A stretch of DNA of 64,000 bases from Acinetobacter oleivorans DR1. GTDB taxonomy: Bacteria > Pseudomonadota > Gammaproteobacteria > Pseudomonadales > Moraxellaceae. The stretch covers positions 992,001-1,056,000 of the forward strand of contig NC_014259.1 of assembly GCF_000196795.1 (NCBI RefSeq), written 5' to 3'. Numbering within the stretch: position 1 is the first letter of the stretch; each line of letters opens with the position of its first letter. A program made the position numbers and the translations under genes. The notes under the pieces are model-generated. The model saw only the letters and a list, made by a program, of their open reading frames with translations. It was not told where the DNA came from and made no database searches. Shown one piece after another: positions 43,316-52,252 of the stretch.

Positions 43316-43798
43316 TTAGTGGTGGTGACCACCTGCACCGTGTACGTGACCGTGATCTAATTCTTCTTCAGAAGCTTCACGGATTTCTACGATTTCAACT
43401 TCAAAAGTTAAATCTTGACCAGCAAGTGGGAAGTTAGCATCTACAACAACGTTGTCGCCTTCAACAGCTTTAACAGTTACGATCTGAACGCCGTCATCTG
43501 TTTGAGCTTGGAATTGCATACCAGGTTGAATGTTTTCAACACCTTGGAACATTTGAGCTGGAACTTCTTGTACTAGGTCTGGGTTGTATTCGCCATAACC
43601 TTCAGCTGCTGGTACATTAACAGTAAATTTGTCACCAACAGTTTTACCTTCTAATGCATTTTCAAGACCAGGAATGATATTGCCTGCACCGTGCAAATAG
43701 GCAAGTGGTTCGCCTTGAGATTGATCAAGTGTTTCACCCTCAGCGTTTGTTAATTTGTAGTGGAATGAAACCACGTGGTTATTTGCAATAGCAGTCAT
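43316..43798 (-). CDS. SlyD-type FKBP peptidyl-prolyl isomerase
   Basis: 160 residues: an FKBP domain interrupted by an inserted chaperone flap (about 65-125; DLVQEVPAQMF and MQFQAQTDDG), as in SlyD, and a His-rich tail HGHVHGAGGHHH. It isomerises Xaa-Pro bonds and acts as a holdase chaperone in the cytoplasm; the His tail may bind nickel, as in E. coli SlyD, although it is shorter and lacks Cys. Start ATG 43798 (MTAIANNHVV) has GGAT upstream; TTG at 43819 is unlikely. A palindrome lies 52 bases upstream. Confidence 0.88.
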   Translation of the reverse strand: MTAIANNHVVSFHYKLTNAEGETLDQSQGEPLAYLHGAGNIIPGLENALEGKTVGDKFTVNVPAAEGYGEYNPDLVQEVPAQMFQGVENIQPGMQFQAQTDDGVQIVTVKAVEGDNVVVDANFPLAGQDLTFEVEIVEIREASEEELDHGHVHGAGGHHH

Positions 43799-43849
43799 GT
43801 TTTTGATCCATTCAATCAATTAAAGCGTACATCATAAAGTGAAAAATAA

Positions 43850-43868
43850 ATTTTGTAGACTACAAAAT
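43850..43868. promoter_or_regulatory. Perfect 19-bp palindrome between ndh and the SlyD gene
   Basis: ATTTTGTAG-A-CTACAAAAT. Read on the minus strand it is followed by TTTATTTTT, so it may be the terminator of the NDH-2 gene. Because it also lies just upstream of the SlyD gene it could be an operator. Both readings fit. Confidence 0.45.
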
Positions 43869-43933
43869 CTTAATCTTTGGCACTTTTTCTAATGCGTTTT
43901 TATATAAATAGGGACGAACTTAAAAAATTCAAC

Positions 43934-45220
43934 TTAATACAGCTTAATTTTTGGACGTACACGTCTTGTAAGTAAATCTTTCATTGTGAGTAGTCCAGCT
44001 TGAGTGTATCCATGAATCGTTGCTTGATGTAAACGATACAAAGATACGTACATGGTTTTTGCAATATAACCTTGCACGCTGACATCGCCAAGTAATTCTC
44101 CAACGGCTTTATTACGACTTAAAGACACGAGGGAACCTTTGTCGTTAAACGTAAACATGGGCTGTGAACGGCCATTAAGTCTGGCAGCCATAGCATCGAC
44201 TAAAAAGCTTGCTTGTTGGCTAGCAACTTGAGCACGTGGTCCAAGAGGAGGATGTCTTGCATCAAGTTGGCAATGGGCACAATCACCAAACGCAAATACA
44301 TTTGGATCAGAATAGGTTTGCAGGGTTGCATAGACCATTAAACGGTTAATGTTATCGCGTTTAAAGTCTGTAAAACTTTCTAATACCTTAGGTGCTTTTA
44401 CGCCTGCTGCCCAAACGGTAATATCACTTTTGAGTTGGTTGCCATTACTAAAGTAGATGCAATGCTTATCAATTTTTTCAACGCGGTGTTGAGTTAAAAT
44501 TTCAACGCCCATTTTTCTGAGTTGCTCGGCACTATGTTCAGCAGTTTTATCCGTCAGAGCTGGTAAAATGCGCTCAGAGGCTTCAATGAGGGTAATTTTG
44601 ACTTGGTTAGGGTGAATCTTCTTTAAACCATATCGATAAAAGTTTTTGGTTGTTTCAATTAACTCGGCTGCAAGCTCTACACCTGTTGCTCCCGCACCAA
44701 CGATTCCGATATTTAAAGTTCGTTGATTAGGTTGATTTTGAGCTTCAATATAAAGATGTAATAAATCTTGCTGGAAAACATCGGCTTGCTTTCTGCTGTC
44801 GAGGAAATGGCAGTTTTCACGTACACCCGTGGTATTAAAGTCATTTGATACTGAGCCAAGCGCTAAAATAAGTGTGTCATAACTGAGCTCTTGCGGATGA
44901 TTCTGTTGATCCTTAGACACTTGAGGGGGCATTAGTTCAATTAATTTTTTATCTTTATTGACTCCAATTAATGTTCCTAGCACAAATTCATAATGATGTT
45001 TTTCTGAGTGTGCGAAATAGTTAGTTTGTTCTTCATGCGGATTTAAAGAACCAGCAGCGATTTCGTGAAGCAGGGGTTTCCAAATATGAGTGAGGTTTTG
45101 GTCAACCAATGTAATCTTTGCTTTACGATTTTTCCCAAAAGTTTCACCGAGTTGAGTTGCTAGTTCTAAGCCACCAGCACCACCACCAACAATTACAATA
45201 TGATGTAAATTTTGGGCCAT
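43934..45220 (-). CDS. ndh: Type II NADH dehydrogenase (NDH-2)
   Basis: Single-subunit, non-proton-pumping, FAD-dependent NADH:quinone oxidoreductase on the inner membrane. Two dinucleotide folds are visible: HIVIVGGGAGGLELATQLG near the start and NIGIVGAGATGVELAAELIE (about 170-189), and the FGDCAHC block near 310. 428 residues from ATG 45220, preceded by AGGTGA at 6 bases; GTG 45229 is the alternative. The C-terminal amphipathic stretch with RLHQATIHGYTQAGLLTMKDLLTRR fits membrane attachment. Monocistronic. Confidence 0.92.
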   Translation of the reverse strand: MAQNLHHIVIVGGGAGGLELATQLGETFGKNRKAKITLVDQNLTHIWKPLLHEIAAGSLNPHEEQTNYFAHSEKHHYEFVLGTLIGVNKDKKLIELMPPQVSKDQQNHPQELSYDTLILALGSVSNDFNTTGVRENCHFLDSRKQADVFQQDLLHLYIEAQNQPNQRTLNIGIVGAGATGVELAAELIETTKNFYRYGLKKIHPNQVKITLIEASERILPALTDKTAEHSAEQLRKMGVEILTQHRVEKIDKHCIYFSNGNQLKSDITVWAAGVKAPKVLESFTDFKRDNINRLMVYATLQTYSDPNVFAFGDCAHCQLDARHPPLGPRAQVASQQASFLVDAMAARLNGRSQPMFTFNDKGSLVSLSRNKAVGELLGDVSVQGYIAKTMYVSLYRLHQATIHGYTQAGLLTMKDLLTRRVRPKIKLY

Positions 45221-45246
45221 TTTTTTCACCTAATTATTTTTCTATA

Positions 45247-45276
45247 AAAAAAGATGGCTAAATTATGCCATCTTTT
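45247..45276 (-). terminator. Terminator of the D,D-carboxypeptidase gene
   Basis: AAAAGATGGC-8-base loop-GCCATCTTTTA; the minus-strand reading ends in a long U-run. Confidence 0.8.
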
Positions 45277-45318
45277 ATTTATAAAATTTATTGTGCATCT
45301 GTGCACAATTTGATGTTT

Positions 45319-46638
45319 TTAGTGCGAATCTACAGGGTAGAGTTTTGCAGCACTATGTTCACTTGATGAAAAAATAGAGAAGAGGCTAGAAAACCACATT
45401 GCAATTTTTTGGAAAATATTGGCTTCTTCAATATGTACGTTATCTTCGATTTGAAGACTACGGATCAGTTGATTATTTTGATAAATCGATACTGTGGCTA
45501 AGCTCATTACTTTCATTAACGGCGCAGTTAATTGTTTTTCATTTAACTCAATGTTTACACGTGTTTGAGTCGTTTCGAGCGGAGCAATAACCTTTGGCTG
45601 AAGGTTACTATCAAGTACTTGAACGCGCTGAGTTAGATTATCAAAATTATTTAAGTCAATTGGTGCTGGGTCAGCATATAAAGAGGTCGTTACAATCGTA
45701 GGCTGCTTTGTCGCTACCTTAAACATCTTTAAAGTCGACTTTACAACAGGCAGCTCGGCAATTAATTTTTGCTCAGGAATAATGACTTCATCACGTGTAT
45801 AGGTATAAGCAAGATTCATTAATTTATCTGCAATCTCAGCTCGTTTTACCGCACTTGGTGTACCTAAAACGATTACTAATAAACGTCTTTGAGCTAAGTC
45901 AGATGAAAATGAAGGACGTGAAGCCGTTAATGCCAAATTATAACCCGCTGCTTTAGTGTAGCCAGTTTTTAGACCATCAACAGATGGATCATATTTCAAA
46001 GCCAGGTTAGTCGCATGGTGAAAACGTTGATTGTAGCTAAAGCTTGGCATTTTTGAATAATGCAAATATTCAGGTGTTTCTTTAATTACAGCCTGACCTA
46101 ATAAGCTTAAATCATGTGCTGTAGTGTAGTGATCCGGCATCGTAATTCCAGGAGGGTTACTAAAATGGGTATCTTTCATACCCAAAGCCTGAGCTTCCTG
46201 ATTCATACGTTGTACAAAATGGGGAACATCACCAGAAATTTTTTCAGCTAAGGTCACGGCTGCATCATTCGCAGACATAACAATTAAACCTGCCAATAAC
46301 TGATCAACAGAAATTTGTTCACCAGCTTTAAGATACATTTGTGATTCATCCCACTGCACGACACCAACTACTGGTGTTGCAGTAATGATTTCTTCTTTTT
46401 TCAGCTTTCCGGCTTTAATCTCTTTTAAAGCAATATAGGCAACCATCATTTTGGTTAAAGATGCTGGCGCACGTTGCACGTGGCTATTATGCTCGGCAAT
46501 GATTTGACCCGATTGAGTATCTACAATAGTCCATGCAGCGGCTTCAACACTTTCAGGTGCAATATTGAGTAGCGCAGCATTGGTTAGAGTGGTGCAGAAA
46601 ATACTGAAGAGGGTAAAAAGAGATAGAAAAAATTTCAC
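45319..46638 (-). CDS. D-alanyl-D-alanine carboxypeptidase, PBP5/6 type
   Basis: Removes the terminal D-Ala of peptidoglycan pentapeptides in the periplasm. Signal peptide 1-21 (CTTLTNA), active-site tetrad S60-L-T-K63, S122-A-N and K224-T-G are all present. A C-terminal beta domain follows and an amphipathic helix near the end (NIFQKIAMWFSSLFSIFSS), which anchors the enzyme to the inner membrane. 439 residues, slightly longer than E. coli DacA/DacC. Divergent from the M61 peptidase gene. Confidence 0.93.
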   Translation of the reverse strand: MKFFLSLFTLFSIFCTTLTNAALLNIAPESVEAAAWTIVDTQSGQIIAEHNSHVQRAPASLTKMMVAYIALKEIKAGKLKKEEIITATPVVGVVQWDESQMYLKAGEQISVDQLLAGLIVMSANDAAVTLAEKISGDVPHFVQRMNQEAQALGMKDTHFSNPPGITMPDHYTTAHDLSLLGQAVIKETPEYLHYSKMPSFSYNQRFHHATNLALKYDPSVDGLKTGYTKAAGYNLALTASRPSFSSDLAQRRLLVIVLGTPSAVKRAEIADKLMNLAYTYTRDEVIIPEQKLIAELPVVKSTLKMFKVATKQPTIVTTSLYADPAPIDLNNFDNLTQRVQVLDSNLQPKVIAPLETTQTRVNIELNEKQLTAPLMKVMSLATVSIYQNNQLIRSLQIEDNVHIEEANIFQKIAMWFSSLFSIFSSSEHSAAKLYPVDSH

Positions 46639-46678
46639 GGATGACCTTAACTTTTACTGGCAAATACGGGACACAGAT

Positions 46679-46694
46679 GCACAGCATGCTATGC
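46679..46694. promoter_or_regulatory. 16-bp near-palindrome in the dacC/M61 divergent region
   Basis: GCACAGCATGCTATGC has one mismatched pair around the centre GCATGC, 40 bases upstream of the carboxypeptidase start. An operator is possible, but symmetry alone is thin evidence. Confidence 0.25.
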
Positions 46695-46809
46695 CTTTTT
46701 TTAATGGATGGCTAGTGGAAATTGTTGCCAAAAAATACATGTACGCAAGACGATACAAAAAAGTGATAATCTAATGCGAAGCCGTTCTTATTTTTAAATT
46801 GAAGAATTT

Positions 46810-48513
46810 ATGTTGCATTATCAAATTGAGTTCGATGATTACAAACAACACCTTGTTCACGTTACAATTCGTTTTTTAGCCAATCCGAATCAGGAACTTT
46901 GGCTGCCAACGTGGATTCCGGGTAGTTATCTAATTCGAGAGTTCTCAAAACATATTGAAGCCGTTAAAGCTTATGATGAAGCTGGACGTCTGTTGGATAT
47001 TAAAAAAACGAGCAAGAATCGTTGGCGTTTATTTAATACCGATCATGAGTTAATGACGATTGAATATGATGTATATGCATATGATTTGTCTGTACGTGGT
47101 GCATATGTCGATCAGACCCGCTTATATATCAATCCAGCATGTGTATGTTTAGCTTTAGAAGGCCAAGAACAATCTGCTTGTGAAGTCGAAGTGTTCTTGC
47201 CAGATGAATTAAAGCATTTTCAGTTAGCAACAGGTTTGGCTTCAAAAAGTCTAGTTAAAGGTCGCTTTACTTTAAAAGCTGATCATTATGATCAATTGAT
47301 TGATAGCCCGTTTGAATTGGCTGATCAAACACGTTTTCGTTTTGAAACACATGATATTGAACATGAGTTTGTAATTTCTGGCCCACATAATGCCAATGTT
47401 GATCGCTTAAAAGCCGACATTGAAAAGATTTGTGCAGCCGAAATAAATATGTTCGGTTCAGCGCCATTTAAAAACTATACCTTTATGACGATGGCAACAG
47501 GGAATAGTTATGGTGGATTAGAACATTGTAATAGTACAAGTCTGATTACACCGCGTGACGATTTGCCAAAATCAAATGAACCAGCTGAACCTTCTAAAGA
47601 TTATCAACGCTTTTTAGGCTTATGTAGTCATGAATATTTTCATTCATGGTTAGTAAAGTTTATCCGTCCAGAAAACTTTGCAAATTATAATTTGCATCAA
47701 GAAGGTTATACCTCTTTACTTTGGATATTTGAAGGCTTTACTTCATATTATGACGACTTGATTTTATTGCGTAGTGGTGTAATTTCTCAGAAGTCTTATC
47801 TTGATTTACTCAAAGCACAAATTGATCGCTATTTACAAAACCCAGGCCGTTTTGTTCAAACAGTGGCCGAATCAAGTTTTGATGCTTGGATTAAATTTTA
47901 TCGTCAAGATGAAAACTCAAATAACGCGGGTACGAGTTACTACAATAAGGGTGCTTTAGTTGCGTTGTGCCTAGATTTAGGCTTACGTCTACGTGGTTCT
48001 AGTCTTGATGCTTTAATGCGTCGATTATATGAAAATACTCAAAATGGTATGCAAGTAAACGAAAGAACCATTTTTGATTTATGTAAAGAACTGACGGGTG
48101 ATAATTGGATTGAACAAATTAATCATCTGATTAACACGACTGATGAATTACCACTTGATCAATTGTTTCCTGAGTTTGGCCTAAGCTATAGAGTTAAAAC
48201 CGACAAATCTTTGCCATTAGGCCTAAAACTTGCTGATAAGCCTGAAGGTGTGCTTGTGCAAAGTGCCCGCCGTGATAGTGCAGCAGCGAAAGCAGGTATT
48301 TCTGCCAATGATGTGATTATTGCAATTGATGGTTTAAAAGCATCCACTAAGCTTATTGAGAAGTATGCAAAGCAGGGCGGAACTTATACTGTCTTTGCTT
48401 TCCGTCGTGATGAGTTAATCTCTTTTGAAGTCGATTGCGCTACATCTGATTTAACCGAAGTTGAACTTATCGTTGAAGATCAAGCTAAAACTGAAAAATG
48501 GTTAAAAGCTTAG
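46810..48513 (+). CDS. M61-family glycyl aminopeptidase-like metalloprotease with PDZ domain
   Basis: 567 residues: an N-terminal beta domain (1-170; LWLPTWIPGSYLIREFSKHIE is typical of M61), a thermolysin-like catalytic domain with zinc motif H274-E-Y-F-H278 and a downstream Glu in FEGFTSYYDDL, and a C-terminal PDZ domain (about 470-550; DSAAAKAGISANDVIIAIDG). No signal peptide is apparent, so it is likely cytoplasmic. Family members prefer N-terminal Gly or Ala. GAAG before the ATG. It ends at a terminator. Confidence 0.88.
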   Translation: MLHYQIEFDDYKQHLVHVTIRFLANPNQELWLPTWIPGSYLIREFSKHIEAVKAYDEAGRLLDIKKTSKNRWRLFNTDHELMTIEYDVYAYDLSVRGAYVDQTRLYINPACVCLALEGQEQSACEVEVFLPDELKHFQLATGLASKSLVKGRFTLKADHYDQLIDSPFELADQTRFRFETHDIEHEFVISGPHNANVDRLKADIEKICAAEINMFGSAPFKNYTFMTMATGNSYGGLEHCNSTSLITPRDDLPKSNEPAEPSKDYQRFLGLCSHEYFHSWLVKFIRPENFANYNLHQEGYTSLLWIFEGFTSYYDDLILLRSGVISQKSYLDLLKAQIDRYLQNPGRFVQTVAESSFDAWIKFYRQDENSNNAGTSYYNKGALVALCLDLGLRLRGSSLDALMRRLYENTQNGMQVNERTIFDLCKELTGDNWIEQINHLINTTDELPLDQLFPEFGLSYRVKTDKSLPLGLKLADKPEGVLVQSARRDSAAAKAGISANDVIIAIDGLKASTKLIEKYAKQGGTYTVFAFRRDELISFEVDCATSDLTEVELIVEDQAKTEKWLKA

Positions 48514-48532
48514 ATTAAAGCTAAATAGTTTA

Positions 48533-48565
48533 TAAAAAACCGATGTTTTGCACATCGGTTTTTAC
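48533..48565 (+). terminator. Terminator after the M61 gene
   Basis: ACCGATG-7-base loop-CATCGGTTTTTA. Confidence 0.85.
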
Positions 48566-48911
48566 TTTTAAGTCCTTCCAGATGGCGAAACCCGTTTTGC
48601 CTTTGAGTTTATTTTGAATGAAAAGTATAATAATTGTCAGAACACTGAAAGATATCTCATGTAATTTAATGATTTTTAATGCCTGAAAAGTGATCTGAAT
48701 GTGCGTATTACAATGACTTAGATATCAGAAAATTATCTATATATTTGAATTATGTATTATTTCGCTGCGAAATGTCGTTATCACTGGATATTTCGTTGAC
48801 TGGAAGGCAATGAGAGCCGATACTCTCAGGGTTTTATTTAAGCATATCGGTTCGTAGGCACTGGGCCAAAAGCTCGGTCCTCAACACTCAATCAAACGGA
48901 AGGGGCTATAT
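48566..48911 (+). promoter_or_regulatory. Long non-coding leader region of the monomeric icd gene
   Basis: About 345 bases without an ORF I can support. It holds a perfect palindrome ATTTCGC-T-GCGAAAT at 48759-48773. Further on is a hairpin TGAGAG-CCGATA-CTCTCA at 48811-48828, whose loop CCGATA is exactly complementary to TATCGG at 48845-48850, so an H-type pseudoknot or two alternative folds are possible. The ribosome binding site AAGGGG (48900-48905) follows. A transcriptional operator plus a structured 5' UTR is the simplest reading. Confidence 0.45.
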
Positions 48912-51149
48912 ATGGCTGGTGAAAAGTCAACTATTATTTACACACTGACTGACGAGGCGCCACTATTGGCGACCTATTCGCTACTGCCGATCATTGAGAC
49001 CTTTACTAAGCCAGCTGGCATCGAGATTATTAAAAGTGACATCTCTGTAGCTGCACGTGTGCTCGCAGAATTCGCTGATTACCTAAGTGAAGAGCAAAAG
49101 GTATCCGACAACCTTGCAGAGCTTGGTCGTCTTACACAAGATCCAGATACTAACATTATCAAACTCCCGAACATTAGTGCGTCTGTTGCGCAACTAACTG
49201 CATGTATCAAAGAGCTTCAATCAAAAGGTTATGCAATTCCTGATTATCCGGAAAATCCTGCAACCGAAGAAGAAAAATCAATCAAAGCTCGTTATGGTAA
49301 GTGCCTTGGTTCAGCAGTAAACCCTGTCCTTCGTGAAGGTAACTCTGACCGCCGTGCACCAGCAGCAGTTAAAAACTATGCGAAAAAACACCCTCATTCA
49401 ATGAGCGAGTGGAAACAGTGGTCACAAACACATGTTTCACATATGGAAGAAGGTGACTTCTACCATGGTGAAAAATCAATGACACTTGATCGCGCACGTA
49501 ATGTGAAAATGGAACTTATCACGACCAGTGGTAAGAGCATTGTTCTTAAGCCAAAAGTTGCGCTTCAAGAAGGCGAAATCATTGACTCAATGTTCATGAG
49601 CAAGAAAGCACTTTGTGATTTCTATGAAAAAGAACTTGATGATTGTAAAGAAGCGGGAATTTTATTCTCTCTACACGTAAAAGCGACAATGATGAAAGTT
49701 TCACACCCGATCGTTTTCGGTCACTGTGTGAAAATCTATTACAAAGAAGCTTTCGAAAAACACGGTAAGTTATTTGACGAATTAGGCATTAACGTTAATA
49801 ACGGTATGGCTGGGTTATACGAGAAAATCGAAACTCTTCCTACTTCATTACGTGAAGAAATCATTGAAGACTTACATGCTTGTCAAGAACACCGTCCTGC
49901 ACTTGCAATGGTTGACTCGGCAAAAGGCATCACAAACTTCCACTCACCAAACGACATCATCGTTGATGCTTCTATGCCAGCAATGATCCGTGCTGGTGGT
50001 AAAATGTGGGGTGCTGATGGTAAGCAATATGATGCTAAAGCTGTTATGCCAGAATCAACATTTGCCCGTATTTACCAAGAAATGATCAACTTCTGTAAGT
50101 GGCATGGTAACTTCGATCCGAAGACTATGGGTACTGTACCGAACGTTGGCTTGATGGCTCAAAAAGCTGAAGAATACGGTTCTCACGACAAGACTTTTGA
50201 AATTTCTGAAGCTGGTATTGCAAACATTACCGATCTTGACACTGGTGAAGTGTTATTGACTCAAAATGTTGAAGAAGGCGATATCTGGCGTATGTGTCAG
50301 GTTAAAGATGCTCCGATTCGTGACTGGGTAAAACTTGCAGTAACTCGTGCACGTAACTCAGGCATGCCTGCGATCTTCTGGCTTGACCCGTACCGTCCAC
50401 ACGAAAATGAATTGATCAAGAAAGTACAAACGTATTTAAAAGATCATGACACGACTGGCCTTGATATCCAGATTATGTCTCAAGTTCGTGCAATGCGTTA
50501 CACACTTGAGCGTGTAGTACGTGGTCTAGATACTATTTCTGTGACTGGTAACATCTTACGTGACTACTTAACTGACTTGTTCCCAATTATGGAACTTGGT
50601 ACTTCTGCGAAAATGTTATCTATCGTTCCGCTTATGGCGGGTGGTGGTATGTACGAGACTGGTGCGGGTGGTTCAGCGCCAAAACACGTACAACAGCTTG
50701 TTGAAGAAAACCACTTACGTTGGGATTCGCTGGGTGAGTTCCTTGCTCTAGCAGCTTCTTTAGAAGAAATGGGCATTAAAGAAAATAATGCTCGTGCTAA
50801 GTTACTTGCGAAGACTCTTGATGAAGCAACTGACAAGTTACTTGATAATGGTAAGTCTCCATCACGCCGTACAGGTGAGATTGACAACCGTGGTAGCCAT
50901 TTCTACTTGTCACTTTACTGGGCAGAAGCACTTGCTGCACAGAACGAAGATGCTGAGTTAAAAGCTAAATTTGCTTCACTTGCAAAAACATTAGCTGAAG
51001 AAGAACCGAAGATTGTTGCTGAACTTGCTCAAGTACAAGGTAAGCCAGCTGACATCGGTGGTTACTATGCAATTGATAAAGCAAAAGTAGATGCTGTAAT
51101 GCGTCCAAGTGCTACATTTAATGCAGCTCTTGCAACTGTTGGTGCTTAA
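48912..51149 (+). CDS. icd: NADP-dependent isocitrate dehydrogenase, monomeric type
   Basis: Oxidatively decarboxylates isocitrate to 2-oxoglutarate in the TCA cycle. 745 residues is diagnostic of the monomeric IDH-II family, unrelated in size to the 45-kDa dimeric enzyme. Typical segments include SAVNPVLREGNSDRRAPAAVKNYAKKHPH (about 135-163), the VFGHCVKIYY block and FWLDPYRPHENELIKKV. It starts at ATG 48912 behind AAGGGG. The dimeric isozyme is encoded 1.1 kb downstream on the same strand with a pseudouridine synthase gene between, on the opposite strand. Confidence 0.96.
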   Translation: MAGEKSTIIYTLTDEAPLLATYSLLPIIETFTKPAGIEIIKSDISVAARVLAEFADYLSEEQKVSDNLAELGRLTQDPDTNIIKLPNISASVAQLTACIKELQSKGYAIPDYPENPATEEEKSIKARYGKCLGSAVNPVLREGNSDRRAPAAVKNYAKKHPHSMSEWKQWSQTHVSHMEEGDFYHGEKSMTLDRARNVKMELITTSGKSIVLKPKVALQEGEIIDSMFMSKKALCDFYEKELDDCKEAGILFSLHVKATMMKVSHPIVFGHCVKIYYKEAFEKHGKLFDELGINVNNGMAGLYEKIETLPTSLREEIIEDLHACQEHRPALAMVDSAKGITNFHSPNDIIVDASMPAMIRAGGKMWGADGKQYDAKAVMPESTFARIYQEMINFCKWHGNFDPKTMGTVPNVGLMAQKAEEYGSHDKTFEISEAGIANITDLDTGEVLLTQNVEEGDIWRMCQVKDAPIRDWVKLAVTRARNSGMPAIFWLDPYRPHENELIKKVQTYLKDHDTTGLDIQIMSQVRAMRYTLERVVRGLDTISVTGNILRDYLTDLFPIMELGTSAKMLSIVPLMAGGGMYETGAGGSAPKHVQQLVEENHLRWDSLGEFLALAASLEEMGIKENNARAKLLAKTLDEATDKLLDNGKSPSRRTGEIDNRGSHFYLSLYWAEALAAQNEDAELKAKFASLAKTLAEEEPKIVAELAQVQGKPADIGGYYAIDKAKVDAVMRPSATFNAALATVGA

Positions 51150-51173
51150 TTACTAACTCGTTAGTGAATAGCT

Positions 51174-51208
51174 CAAAAGCCGGTGTATAAACACCGGCTT
51201 TTTTTATT
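51174..51208 (+). terminator. Terminator after the monomeric icd
   Basis: AAAAGCCGGTG-TATAAA-CACCGGCTTTTTTT: among the strongest in the window. Confidence 0.92.
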
Positions 51209-51229
51209 TTTATAAAAATAAATGGCATT

Positions 51230-51256
51230 AAAAAAGCCCACCGAAATGAGCTTTGA
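51230..51256 (-). terminator. Terminator of the rluE-like gene
   Basis: On the minus strand AAAGCTCA-loop-TGGGCTTTTTT with one wobble pair, just past the stop. Confidence 0.7.
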
Positions 51257-51267
51257 AAATTTAGATA

Positions 51268-52056
51268 TTAACGACTATTACGTCCGCGACCACGTGGTGC
51301 TTTTGTATTTGGACGAGTTGTACCATTAGTCTTACGACGTGGCTTTTCACTTTCATCCATTTGCCAAATACGTTTTGTACCAGACTTTTTCGCAGAACCA
51401 TCTTTGTTTTTACGAACCATCGGTTTGCCGCCAGTACCACCTGGTTTTTTCACATATGAACGTGAACGATAAGGCTCTTCCGCAGGAACATCTTTAAAGT
51501 CAGGATAAAGCAAAGGTTCGATTTCTTTCACATCTCCAGGCCTTAAACCGAGTTGAACTAAATCAATTGAACCAATTTTAGTACGAATCAAACGTAAAGT
51601 TGGAAAACCTACCGCAGAAGTCATACGACGAACTTGACGGTTACGGCCTTCGCAAATTGAAATTTCGACCCAAGATGTTGGAATATTTGCGCGATAGCGT
51701 ACAGGTGGGTTGCGTTCCCATAACCATTCAGGTTCACTTACTTTAATGGCAGTAGCTGGAAGCGTCATACCATCATTAAGTTCTACACCTTTACGAAGCT
51801 GCTCAAGCGCTTCTTCAGTTACATCGCCATCAACTTGAACTAAATACGTTTTGTATTTTTTATTTGCAGGATTGGTAATGAACTGATTCAGACCACCATG
51901 ATCGGTTAAAAAGACTAAACCCTCAGAGTCCATATCAAGACGGCCTGCCAAGCGCAAAGTCGGGTCATCAACAAAGTCCGAGACGGTCATATGTGCTTCG
52001 TCTTTACGAAACTGGGAGAGAACGTCATAAGGCTTGTTGAGAATGACAATTTTCAT
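51268..52056 (-). CDS. rluE: rRNA pseudouridine synthase, RluE-type
   Basis: Isomerises a uridine in 23S rRNA (U2457 in E. coli RluE). The catalytic Asp lies in AGRLDMDSEGLVFLT (about 37-51); the RsuA/RluB/E/F-type pattern SICEGRNRQVRRMTSAVGFPTLRLIRTKIG is at about 131-160. No N-terminal S4 domain is present, as in RluE. 262 residues, longer than E. coli RluE because of a basic C-terminal tail of about 70 residues rich in Lys, Arg, Gly and Pro (KKPGGTGGKP, TKAPRGRGRNSR), likely an RNA-binding extension. Confidence 0.82.
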   Translation of the reverse strand: MKIVILNKPYDVLSQFRKDEAHMTVSDFVDDPTLRLAGRLDMDSEGLVFLTDHGGLNQFITNPANKKYKTYLVQVDGDVTEEALEQLRKGVELNDGMTLPATAIKVSEPEWLWERNPPVRYRANIPTSWVEISICEGRNRQVRRMTSAVGFPTLRLIRTKIGSIDLVQLGLRPGDVKEIEPLLYPDFKDVPAEEPYRSRSYVKKPGGTGGKPMVRKNKDGSAKKSGTKRIWQMDESEKPRRKTNGTTRPNTKAPRGRGRNSR

Positions 52057-52252
52057 AAAAAATGGCTTCTTCTTTCAAATAACTAGAGAAAACATTGAGC
52101 TATATTTAAGTGTGAAATTTGCTTATTTCCCACATAAATCTCAAAAAGAATTAAATTCGATTAAGCTATTATGCGTTAATAAAAGTTGAAAGTATTGTTT
52201 ATCGATAATTATTTTTAGTTAATTAAGTATTATAAAAGGGAGAATTTACACA

